From NCBI RefSeq assembly GCF_026343335.1, contig NZ_JAPELX010000001.1:6076001-6140000 (forward strand): a stretch of 64,000 nucleotides of DNA, given 5' to 3'. The notes under the pieces were generated by a model, which saw only the letters and a list, made by a program, of their open reading frames with translations, did not search any database and was not told where the DNA came from. Position 1 is the stretch's first letter. Each line of letters opens with the position of its first letter. Below, one piece after another: positions 9,390 to 16,467 of the stretch. Source of the stretch: Streptomyces sp. NBC_00078. Its GTDB lineage: Bacteria > Actinomycetota > Actinomycetes > Streptomycetales > Streptomycetaceae. Both the position numbers and the translations under genes were made by a program.

Positions 9390-10802
9390 ATGAGCCAGCC
9401 CGTTGACAGTGCCGTCAGCGCCGTGCGTTCGTACATCGAGCAGCACCGCGCCGTCTTCCTCGACGCCCTCGCGGAATGGCTGCGCATCCCGTCCGTGTCG
9501 GCCCAGCCCGACCACGCGCCCGACGTACGCCGCAGCGCCGACTGGCTCGCCGCCAAACTCCAGGAGACCGGCTTCCCGACCGCGCAGGTCTGGGAGACCC
9601 CGGGCGCCCCCGCCGTCTTCGCCGAATGGCCCACCGCCGACCCCGACGCGCCCACCGTGCTCGTCTACGGCCATCACGACGTCCAGCCCGCCGCCCGCGA
9701 GGACGGCTGGGACACCGATCCCTTCGAGCCCGCCGTCCGCGAAAACCGTCTCCACGCGCGCGGGGCGGCCGACGACAAGGGCCAGGTGTTCTTCCACACA
9801 CTCGGCGTCCGCGCCCACCTCGCCACCACCGGCCGCACAGCCCCCGCGGTCCACCTCAAAATGCTCATCGAGGGCGAGGAAGAATCCGGCTCGCCGCACT
9901 TCCGCACCCTCGTCGAAGAGAACGCGGACAGGCTCGCCGCCGACGCTGTGATCGTCTCGGACACCGGCATGTGGTCCGAGGACACCCCCACCGTGTGCAC
10001 CGGCATGCGCGGCCTCGCCGAATGCGAGATCCGCCTCCACGGCCCCGACCAGGACATCCACTCCGGCTCCTTCGGCGGCGCCGTCCCCAACCCGGCCACC
10101 GCCGCAGCCCGGCTGGTCGCCGCCCTCCACGACGAGCACGCACGCGTGGCGATCCCCGGCTTCTACGACGGCATCGTCGAACTCACCGACCGCGAGCGCG
10201 AACTCTTCGCCGAGCTGCCCTTCGACGAGCAGCAGTGGCTGCGCACCGCCAAGTCCCACGCCACCCACGGCGAGGCCGGACACACCACCCTCGAGCGCAT
10301 CTGGGCGCGCCCCACAGCCGAGGTCAACGGCATCGGCGGCGGCTACCAGGGCCCCGGCAGCAAGACGATCATCCCGTCCTCAGCCATGGTGAAGCTCTCC
10401 TTCCGCCTGGTCGCGGGCCAGGACCCCGACCACATCGAGAAGGCCGTCCGCGCCTGGGCCGCCGAGCAGCTGCCCGCCGGGATCCGATGCGAGATCACCT
10501 TCGGCGCGGCCACGCGCCCGTGCCTGACACCGCTCGACCACCCCGCCCTGCAGTCGGTGGTCCGCGCGATGGGCCGCGCCTTCGACCAGCCGATCCGCCA
10601 CACACGCGAAGGCGGCTCCGGACCGGCCGCCGACCTCCAGGAAGTCCTCGGAGCACCCGTGCTCTTCCTGGGCATCTCCGTCCCGTCCGACGGCTGGCAC
10701 GCTCCGAACGAGAAGGTCGAACTCGACCTGCTCCTCAAAGGCGTCGAAACCAGCGCACATCTGTGGAGCGACCTCGCCGACACCTGGCGCCATGCGCCCT
10801 GA
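9390..10802 (+). CDS. M20 family dipeptidase
   Basis: A 470-residue zinc exopeptidase of the M20 (CNDP/PepV-like) family, probably cytosolic. Visible metal and catalytic motifs are YGHHDVQP near residue 93 (His ligand), RGAADDKGQ near 127 (bridging Asp) and EGEEESGSP near 160 (general-base Glu and ligand Glu), with GGSGPAAD further on. The lid domain between is intact and the length is normal. ATG 9390 lies 7-8 bases after a TAGGCT -10-like element with no Shine-Dalgarno, so a leaderless start is likely. GTG 9384 is in frame as an alternative. The exact substrate cannot be read from sequence. Confidence 0.88.
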   Translation: MSQPVDSAVSAVRSYIEQHRAVFLDALAEWLRIPSVSAQPDHAPDVRRSADWLAAKLQETGFPTAQVWETPGAPAVFAEWPTADPDAPTVLVYGHHDVQPAAREDGWDTDPFEPAVRENRLHARGAADDKGQVFFHTLGVRAHLATTGRTAPAVHLKMLIEGEEESGSPHFRTLVEENADRLAADAVIVSDTGMWSEDTPTVCTGMRGLAECEIRLHGPDQDIHSGSFGGAVPNPATAAARLVAALHDEHARVAIPGFYDGIVELTDRERELFAELPFDEQQWLRTAKSHATHGEAGHTTLERIWARPTAEVNGIGGGYQGPGSKTIIPSSAMVKLSFRLVAGQDPDHIEKAVRAWAAEQLPAGIRCEITFGAATRPCLTPLDHPALQSVVRAMGRAFDQPIRHTREGGSGPAADLQEVLGAPVLFLGISVPSDGWHAPNEKVELDLLLKGVETSAHLWSDLADTWRHAP

Positions 10803-10961
10803 GCCCCCCGCACCCACCGGAGAGGCAGCGCCCGCGGGGCACACTGGACGAACCGTCCCGCACCACCCGGCACCACCGGATCCGGCCGCCGCCTCCCGCC
10901 CTACGTCCCGCCGAACCGCCCGCCGAAACAACCCGTTCCACTGGGGGAGTTGGAAGCACCC

Positions 10962-11906
10962 GTGACCACCTGGACCGACCACACCGCCGACCGCCCCATC
11001 TCGCTCACCGCCCCCAGCGGCATCGACCGCGCCGCCCACCACCGCCTCGACGAGGCCTGGCTCGCGGCGGCATGGAGCCACCCCACGACCCGCTGCTTCG
11101 TGGTCTCCGGCGGCCAGGTCCTCATCGACGAGACGGCCGACGGCCGCACCGAACTCGTCATGACCCCCTCCTTCGAAGCCCCCCTCACCGAAGCACACCG
11201 CTACTTCCTCGGCACCGACGACGACGGCGCCAGCTACTTCGCCCTCCAGAAGGACGCACTGCCCGGCCGCATCGACCAGTCCGCGCGCGCCGCCGGCCTG
11301 CGCGAGGCCGGACTCCTGCTGTCACCCCGCGACGCAGGCCTGATGGTGCACGCGGTCGGCCTGGAGAACTGGCAGCGCACCCACCGCTTCTGCTCCCGCT
11401 GCGGCGAGCGCACCGTCATCGCCGCCGCCGGCCACATCCGCCGCTGCTCCGCCTGCGGCGCCGAGCACTACCCGCGCACCGACCCCGCAGTGATCATGGC
11501 CGTCACCGACGACGAGGACCGAATCCTGCTCGGCCGACAGGTGCACTGGCCCGAGGGCCGCTTCTCGACCCTCGCCGGCTTCGTCGAACCCGGCGAATCC
11601 ATCGAGCAGTCGGTGCGCCGCGAGGTCTTCGAAGAAGCCGGCATCACCGTCGGCGCGGTCGAATACGTCGCCAGCCAGCCCTGGCCCTTCCCCTCCAGCC
11701 TCATGCTCGGCTTCATGGCCCACGCGACCTCGACCGAGATCAACGTCGACGGCGACGAGATCCACGAAGCCCGCTGGTTCTCCCGCGACGAACTGGGCGC
11801 CGCCTTCGAATCCGGCGACGTACTGCCTCCCTACGGCATCTCCATCGCCGCCCGCCTGATCGAGATGTGGTACGGCAAGCCCCTGCCGACGAGAAGCTTC
11901 GTCTGA
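10962..11906 (+). CDS. nudC: NAD(+)/NADH diphosphatase NudC
   Basis: 314 residues. The zinc ribbon CSRCGE...CSACG (about residues 144-166) precedes a canonical Nudix box, GFVEPGES followed by REVFEEAG (about 206-227). The diagnostic NADH-pyrophosphatase motif SQPWPFPSSLM follows near 238. The family hydrolyses NADH to NMNH and AMP, and in E. coli removes NAD caps from RNA. GTG 10962 is preferred because GGAAG lies 5 bases upstream. TTG 10950 after GGGGGAG is in frame and possible. It follows the dipeptidase after 160 bases. Confidence 0.93.
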   Translation: MTTWTDHTADRPISLTAPSGIDRAAHHRLDEAWLAAAWSHPTTRCFVVSGGQVLIDETADGRTELVMTPSFEAPLTEAHRYFLGTDDDGASYFALQKDALPGRIDQSARAAGLREAGLLLSPRDAGLMVHAVGLENWQRTHRFCSRCGERTVIAAAGHIRRCSACGAEHYPRTDPAVIMAVTDDEDRILLGRQVHWPEGRFSTLAGFVEPGESIEQSVRREVFEEAGITVGAVEYVASQPWPFPSSLMLGFMAHATSTEINVDGDEIHEARWFSRDELGAAFESGDVLPPYGISIAARLIEMWYGKPLPTRSFV

Positions 11907-11984
11907 GGCAGAACACTCCGGGCCCGGCTGTGAGCACAACGCGGCGGCCCAGGACACATCAGGCGTGGCGCACCTCACAAGAAA

Positions 11985-12012
11985 GCGGTCCCTGAGATAC
12001 CTCAGGGACCGC
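11985..12012. terminator. Bidirectional hairpin between nudC and mycoredoxin
   Basis: A perfect 12-bp inverted repeat GCGGTCCCTGAG / CTCAGGGACCGC with a 4-base ATAC loop lies between two convergent genes. It has no long T tract, which is common for Streptomyces terminators. Confidence 0.75.
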
Positions 12013-12036
12013 CCTGCGCACACCACTGCGCAGCAG

Positions 12037-12279
12037 TTACGCGCCGATCTTCTGCTTCACCTGCGCCAGCGACGGGTTCGTCAGCGTCGAACCGTCCGGG
12101 AACAGCACCGTCGGAACCGTCTGGTTTCCGCCATTCGCCTTCTCCACGAACACCGCGGACTCCGGGTCCTGCTCGATGTTGATCTCGTTGTACGTGATGC
12201 CCTCGCGGTCCATCTGGCTCTTCAGCCGACGGCAGTAGCCACACCACGTGGTGCTGTACATCGTCACAGTGCCCGGCAT
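12037..12279 (-). CDS. Mycoredoxin / glutaredoxin-like protein
   Basis: 80 residues with a thioredoxin fold. The redox motif is WCGYC near residues 13-16 and the cis-proline loop is QTVPT near 53. The family reduces mycothiol mixed disulfides in actinobacteria. GAGGAG lies 10 bases before the ATG. A SigR-type promoter lies about 50 bases upstream (12328-12353), which fits a thiol-stress role. It is divergent from uvrD2 and convergent with nudC. Confidence 0.92.
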   Translation of the reverse strand: MPGTVTMYSTTWCGYCRRLKSQMDREGITYNEINIEQDPESAVFVEKANGGNQTVPTVLFPDGSTLTNPSLAQVKQKIGA

Positions 12280-12327
12280 GTGTCTCGCACTCCTCAGCTG
12301 CTCGGGAATCCTTGCTCGCAGAGAGGG

Positions 12328-12353
12328 AACGTACTTGAAAGGGCCACCATTCC
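12328..12353 (-). promoter_or_regulatory. SigR-type promoter of the mycoredoxin gene
   Basis: Read on the minus strand, GGAAT (12353-12349), an 18-base spacer and GTT (12330-12328) match the SigR consensus GGAAT-N18/19-GTT. The GTT lies about 48 bases before the start codon. Confidence 0.75.
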
Positions 12354-12462
12354 CACCCGCCGGGGACCACCCGACGTGACGCCTGCCGCATTAGTACGAC
12401 TAACAGCGCCTGCCTGTGGACAACCACCGCTCCCGTCTCCGGCGACCTGGCAGCATGGCCAT

Positions 12463-14685
12463 GTGACACCAGCAACGCACTCCACGCTCTTCCCGCACGG
12501 CACCGGCAGCTCCCCGTACTCGGCACCGCCCAGCGGCGCCGACGCCGTGCTCGAAGGGCTCGACCCCGAGCAGCGCGAAGTAGCCACCGCCCTGCGCGGA
12601 CCCGTATGCGTACTGGCAGGCGCAGGCACCGGCAAAACCCGGGCAATCACCCACCGCATCGCCTACGGAGTGCGCGCCGGCATCCTCCAGCCCTCCACCG
12701 TGCTGGCCGTCACCTTCACCAACCGCGCCGCCGGCGAGATGCGCGGCCGACTCCGCCAGCTCGGCGCCGCCGGCGTCCAAGCCCGCACCTTCCACTCCGC
12801 CGCCCTCCGCCAACTGCAGTACTTCTGGCCGAAAGCAGTCGGTGGCTCCATGCCCCGCATCGTCGACCGCAAGATCAAGCTCATCGCCGACGCAGCCGCC
12901 GCCTGCCGCCTCCGCCTCGACCGCGGCGAGCTGCGCGACGCCACCGCCGAGATCGAGTGGGCAAAAGTCACCCAGACCGTCCCCACCGACTACGCAGCCG
13001 CAGCAGCCAAAGCCGGCCGCGCCTCCCCCCGCGACCCCGCCGAGATCGCCCAGCTCTACTCCGTCTACGAAGACCTCAAGCGGGACCGCTCCGTCATCGA
13101 CTTCGAAGACGTCCTCCTGCTCACCATCGCCATCCTCCAGGACCGGCACGACATCGCCGAGCAGGTCCGCGCCCAGTACCAGCACTTCGTCGTCGACGAA
13201 TACCAGGACGTCAGCCCCCTCCAACAGCGACTCCTGGAACTGTGGCTCGGCGAGCGCGACAACCTCTGCGTCGTCGGCGACGCCAGCCAGACCATCTACT
13301 CCTTCACCGGAGCAACCCCCGACCACCTACTCGACTTCCGCACCCGCCACCCCGGAGCCACCGTCGTCAAGCTCGTCCGCGACTACCGCTCCACACCCCA
13401 AGTCGTCCACCTCGCCAACGGGCTCCTCGCCCAAGCCCGCGGCCGCGCCGCCGACCACCGCCTGGAGCTCATCTCACAACGCCCGGCCGGCCCCGAACCC
13501 GGCTACACCGAATACACCGACGAGCCCGCAGAAGCCGAAGGCGCCGCCCGCCGCATCAGCGAACTCATGACCACAGGCATCCCGGCCAGCGAGATCGCCA
13601 TCCTCTTCCGCACGAACTCCCAGTCCGAGACCTACGAACAAGCCCTCGCCGACGCCGGAATCCCCTACCAGCTACGAGGCGCCGAGCGGTTCTTCGACCG
13701 CCCCGAAGTACGCAAAGCCGGCGTGGCCCTGCGCGGCGCAGCCCGCTTCGGAGGCAACGACTCCCTCCTCGACGACGCCGTGGACCTGCCCTCCCAAGTG
13801 CGCGCCGTCCTCTCCGGGGAAGGTTGGACACCTCAGCCCCCAGCAGGCTCCGGCGCGGTACGTGAACGTTGGGAATCCCTCGCCGCACTCGTGAACCTCG
13901 CGCACGACTTCACCGCAGCCAAACCCCAGGCCACCCTCGGCGACCTCGTCGCAGAACTGGACGAGCGGGCGAACGCGCAACACGCCCCCACCGTCCAAGG
14001 CGTCACCCTGGCCTCCCTGCACTCGGCCAAAGGCCTCGAGTGGGACGTCGTCTTCCTCGTCGGCGTCGCCGAAGGCATGATGCCGATCACCTACGCAAAG
14101 ACCGACGAACAGATCGAAGAAGAACGCCGCCTCCTCTACGTCGGCGTCACCCGTGCCCGCGAACACCTCCACGTCTCCTGGTCGCTCACCCGCTCACCCG
14201 GCGGCCGCCCCAACCGCCGCCCCAGCCGATTCCTCCACGGCCTGCGCCCGGGCTCCACCGCCACCGCCGGCCGAACCGCGGCAGGCGGGCCCGGCGGAGT
14301 CGAACGAGGCTTCACCAGCACACCGGACGCCGTACCGCGGCGCACACAGCGCACCCCGGCCCGCTGCCGGGTATGCGGACGCACCCTCACAGACGCCGGC
14401 GAAATGAAACTGATGCGCTGTGAGGACTGCCCCTCCGACATGGACGAGGGTCTCTACGAGCGGCTGCGCGAATGGCGCGCGGACCAGGCGCAGCGCAGCG
14501 GACAGCCCGCCTTCTGCGTCTTCACCGACAAGACACTCATGGCGATCGCCGAGGCCGTCCCCGACGACGACGGCGAACTGGCACGGATCCCCGGAGTCGG
14601 CCTCCGCAAGCTCAACCGCTATGGAGCCGATGTCCTGGCCCTCTGCGCAGGCCAGGAGCTCGGAGAAGACGACAAAAGCGACTGA
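12463..14685 (+). CDS. uvrD2: ATP-dependent DNA helicase UvrD2
   Basis: 740 residues. The SF1 motor has AGAGTGKTR near residue 52, DEYQDVSP near 245 and LHSAKGLEW near 521. It is followed by a tetracysteine module CRVCG...RCEDCP (about 634-655) and a C-terminal HRDC domain (about 670-730, AIPGVG-type helices). That order is diagnostic of actinobacterial UvrD2, which unwinds 3'-tailed duplexes and is essential in mycobacteria. GTG 12463 starts the conserved protein and no Shine-Dalgarno is visible. It is the third superfamily-1 helicase within 12.5 kb. Confidence 0.93.
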   Translation: MTPATHSTLFPHGTGSSPYSAPPSGADAVLEGLDPEQREVATALRGPVCVLAGAGTGKTRAITHRIAYGVRAGILQPSTVLAVTFTNRAAGEMRGRLRQLGAAGVQARTFHSAALRQLQYFWPKAVGGSMPRIVDRKIKLIADAAAACRLRLDRGELRDATAEIEWAKVTQTVPTDYAAAAAKAGRASPRDPAEIAQLYSVYEDLKRDRSVIDFEDVLLLTIAILQDRHDIAEQVRAQYQHFVVDEYQDVSPLQQRLLELWLGERDNLCVVGDASQTIYSFTGATPDHLLDFRTRHPGATVVKLVRDYRSTPQVVHLANGLLAQARGRAADHRLELISQRPAGPEPGYTEYTDEPAEAEGAARRISELMTTGIPASEIAILFRTNSQSETYEQALADAGIPYQLRGAERFFDRPEVRKAGVALRGAARFGGNDSLLDDAVDLPSQVRAVLSGEGWTPQPPAGSGAVRERWESLAALVNLAHDFTAAKPQATLGDLVAELDERANAQHAPTVQGVTLASLHSAKGLEWDVVFLVGVAEGMMPITYAKTDEQIEEERRLLYVGVTRAREHLHVSWSLTRSPGGRPNRRPSRFLHGLRPGSTATAGRTAAGGPGGVERGFTSTPDAVPRRTQRTPARCRVCGRTLTDAGEMKLMRCEDCPSDMDEGLYERLREWRADQAQRSGQPAFCVFTDKTLMAIAEAVPDDDGELARIPGVGLRKLNRYGADVLALCAGQELGEDDKSD

Positions 14686-14698
14686 TTCAAACTCATCG

Positions 14699-14738
14699 AA
14701 AAAATAGTTTGCGCATGCCCCAGCAATCCCCATAGGTT
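14699..14738 (+). promoter_or_regulatory. WblC/WhiB7-type autoregulatory promoter
   Basis: An A/T tract AAAAAATAG (14699-14707) directly abuts a -35 TTGCGC (14709-14714). After an 18-base spacer comes the -10 TAGGTT (14733-14738). WhiB7-activated promoters are known to carry such an AT-rich block just upstream of -35, contacted by the AT-hook. The block stands out sharply in this GC-rich sequence. Confidence 0.8.
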
Positions 14739-14850
14739 CTTGTCCACGGGGACGGAGGCCTTCTCGGAGGCCCCGATTCCGTGTTCTACTTGCATATCCG
14801 TCGGACTGGCTCACCCCAGTCCCCCGAGACGCCGAGAGGAGGCGATTGAA

Positions 14851-15168
14851 GTGATCAGCATCAGCAACAGCTCCATCAGCACCGCCAAACTGACCGATCG
14901 CTCGGTCGTCTCCACGTGCATGCTCGGCGCCTCGAACCCGGGCACCGGTCTGTCCGGCATCCCTGCCGTCCGTCCGGCGTCCCCCGTGTCTCTCGCGGGT
15001 CTTTCCACCCGTGAGCGCAATGAGCGACCGATCAAGGCACTGGAAGCAGTAGTGGCACAGGCGACGGCCTATGCCTTTACGGCGGCCGGTGCCGGTAGCC
15101 GGAAGCAGACGCAGCACCACCTGATGTGGGCCTTCCGTGGGCCAGAACCCTGGAGTGATCCAGCCTGA
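14851..15168 (+). CDS. wblC leader ORF (regulatory uORF, 105 codons)
   Basis: GTG 14851 follows a strong AGGAGG (14837-14842, spacing 8). The ORF runs 105 codons to TGA 15166-15168, inside the same leader as wblC. The peptide (starting MISISNSSISTAKL) is Ser/Thr/Ala-rich, with no domain or signal peptide. Upstream ORFs are known to control wblC/whiB7 by ribosome-mediated attenuation. The last codons (15134-15143) could pair with the left arm of the downstream terminator. Its function is therefore likely in being translated rather than in the product. Confidence 0.8.
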   Translation: MISISNSSISTAKLTDRSVVSTCMLGASNPGTGLSGIPAVRPASPVSLAGLSTRERNERPIKALEAVVAQATAYAFTAAGAGSRKQTQHHLMWAFRGPEPWSDPA

Positions 15169-15202
15169 TCGTCGATCAGGCCGGCGCCTTCAGGGCCGCG
15201 GA
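15134..15202 (+). promoter_or_regulatory. Candidate antiterminator helix in the wblC leader
   Basis: TCCGTGGGCC (15134-15143), within the last uORF codons, can pair with the terminator's left arm GGGCCGCGGA (15193-15202) at nine of ten positions, including one wobble. It competes with the right arm TCCGCGGCCC. A second small hairpin CCTGATC-GTC-GATCAGG (15164-15180) contains the uORF stop codon. The pairing was found by eye, not by computed folding. Confidence 0.55.
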
Positions 15203-15233
15203 ACCCCACCCGGGATCCGCGGCCCTTCTGTTT
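15193..15233 (+). terminator. wblC leader attenuator (intrinsic terminator)
   Basis: A perfect 10-bp GC stem GGGCCGCGGA / TCCGCGGCCC (15193-15202, 15216-15225) is followed by TTCTGTTTG. It lies 24 bases after the uORF stop and 112 bases before wblC, so transcription must read through it to express wblC. Confidence 0.88.
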
Positions 15234-15344
15234 GTCCTCCAACGGGGATGACGGAGCGAAGGGGCCTCGGGACAAGAAAAGAACCCGGTACCAGCCGCCA
15301 CCCGGTCCAACAGGACCGGAACGACCAGACGAGGAAGACGACCC

Positions 15345-15713
15345 GTGCAACTCGAAGCGCACGCCCCGTCCGTACCGCCTTCCGAAACGATCCCCCCGCC
15401 CGGCCTCACGGAGGACTCCACCTTGATCCCGCTCACCGCGCTCACCGCGCTCGACGACGCCATCGAGAACCTCGGCGTACCCGTCCCCTGCCGCTCCTAC
15501 GACCCGGAGGTCTTCTTCGCCGAGTCGCCGGCCGACGTCGAGTACGCCAAGTCCCTCTGCCGCACCTGCCCGCTGATGGAGGCCTGCCTCGCCGGCGCCA
15601 AAGAGCGGCGTGAGCCCTGGGGCGTCTGGGGTGGCGAGCTGTTCGTCCAGGGCGTCGTCGTCGCCCGGAAGCGGCCGCGTGGCCGCCCGCGCAAGAACCC
15701 GGTCACGGCATGA
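15345..15713 (+). CDS. wblC: WhiB-like transcription factor WblC (WhiB7)
   Basis: 122 residues. Four [4Fe-4S] cysteines are at 49, 72, 75 and 81 (CRTCPLMEAC), followed by the WhiB turn GVWGGE near 93 and a C-terminal AT-hook RPRGRPRK near 110-117. The AT-hook is diagnostic of the WhiB7/WblC subgroup. The family binds the primary sigma factor and activates intrinsic antibiotic-resistance genes. GTG 15345 has GAGGAA 8 bases upstream. Expression is gated by the leader uORF and attenuator and by an autoregulatory-type promoter. Its end overlaps the next start (ATGA). Confidence 0.97.
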   Translation: MQLEAHAPSVPPSETIPPPGLTEDSTLIPLTALTALDDAIENLGVPVPCRSYDPEVFFAESPADVEYAKSLCRTCPLMEACLAGAKERREPWGVWGGELFVQGVVVARKRPRGRPRKNPVTA

Positions 15714-16033
15714 ACACCACAGGAACGATCGACCGTCCCCTCACGAACGACCCCAAGAAGCAGGCCCCGATGAAGCCGTCCGCCAGCGAGCCCACCGGCT
15801 CCGCGATCGAAGATTTCACCACCACCGGCGCGACCGACACGCGCCAGAACAGGACCCGAGAGATGCAACTCATCCCAGAAGCCCTGGCTCGTGCGCATAT
15901 GCGCGAGCGACTGCATGAGGCGGAGCAGGAACGCCGGGCCGTGAGCCTGGTGGCCGCCCGCCGGATGCAGCGCCGGGCCGAGCGCGCCTCCATGCGCGCC
16001 CGCCGTGCGCTCGCCATCGCGGTCATGCAGTAG
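15710..16033 (+). CDS. Hypothetical protein translationally coupled to wblC
   Basis: 107 residues, not assigned to a family. The N-terminal half is polar and probably disordered. The C-terminal half (about 53-105) is an Arg/Ala/Glu-rich helix with heptad-like spacing, possibly a coiled coil or nucleic-acid contact. Its ATG overlaps the wblC stop by 4 bases, so it should be co-translated with wblC and induced by the same antibiotic signal. A strong terminator follows 50 bases downstream, making wblC and this gene a two-gene operon. Confidence 0.75.
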   Translation: MNTTGTIDRPLTNDPKKQAPMKPSASEPTGSAIEDFTTTGATDTRQNRTREMQLIPEALARAHMRERLHEAEQERRAVSLVAARRMQRRAERASMRARRALAIAVMQ

Positions 16034-16084
16034 GCAACCACACCTGAAGCGGTGGCCTCCCCGCCCAGGGAGGCAGTAGCTCCC

Positions 16085-16124
16085 CCGCGGGGGCCGGTCC
16101 GTCCGAACGGACCGGCCCCCGCGG
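16085..16124 (+). terminator. Terminator after the wblC operon
   Basis: A perfect 18-bp inverted repeat (16085-16102, 16107-16124), core GGGGGCCGGTCCGT, with a CCGA loop. It is the strongest hairpin I see in this part of the window. No T tract follows. Confidence 0.85.
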
Positions 16125-16169
16125 TGCGTTCACCCGACGATCCGTCGACCACGGCGTTATCGTCACCGG

Positions 16170-16379
16170 GTGACGAGTCTTTCCGGAGGCAGTGACGACA
16201 CAGGCTCCCCGGCGGAGCCCCAGGCCATGGTGTGCGCCCGCTGCGGCGCCCGGGCAGAGGGCCCGCAGCCCACCTGGACCTGCTCGGTCGAGAACGGCGT
16301 CCGCCAGTACATCTGCGACACCTGCTCCAGGGAGAACCTCAGGGCTATCGAGGGGCGGTTGGACTCGGCCTGGTGGTGA
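16170..16379 (+). CDS. Small zinc-ribbon protein
   Basis: 69 residues. Two cysteine knuckles, CARCG near residue 22 and CDTC near 49, are spaced as in a small zinc ribbon, with a third Cys (WTC) between. No known domain is recognised. GTG 16170 follows TTATCG by about 7 bases with no Shine-Dalgarno, suggesting a leaderless message. It is convergent with the ABC1 kinase gene. Confidence 0.7.
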   Translation: MTSLSGGSDDTGSPAEPQAMVCARCGARAEGPQPTWTCSVENGVRQYICDTCSRENLRAIEGRLDSAWW

Positions 16380-16467
16380 CCACTCGCCAGTCCTCTTGGG
16401 GGCTCCCCCCGCCCCCTCGCCCCACCCCCCCCCCGAGCCCCTCAGACACACACCACGGCAGTCCGAA

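Noticed and set aside
15345..15713. Whether the WhiB protein is a developmental WhiB or another Wbl paralogue
   Set aside because: The AT-hook and long uORF leader identify WblC/WhiB7. Other Wbl classes lack both.
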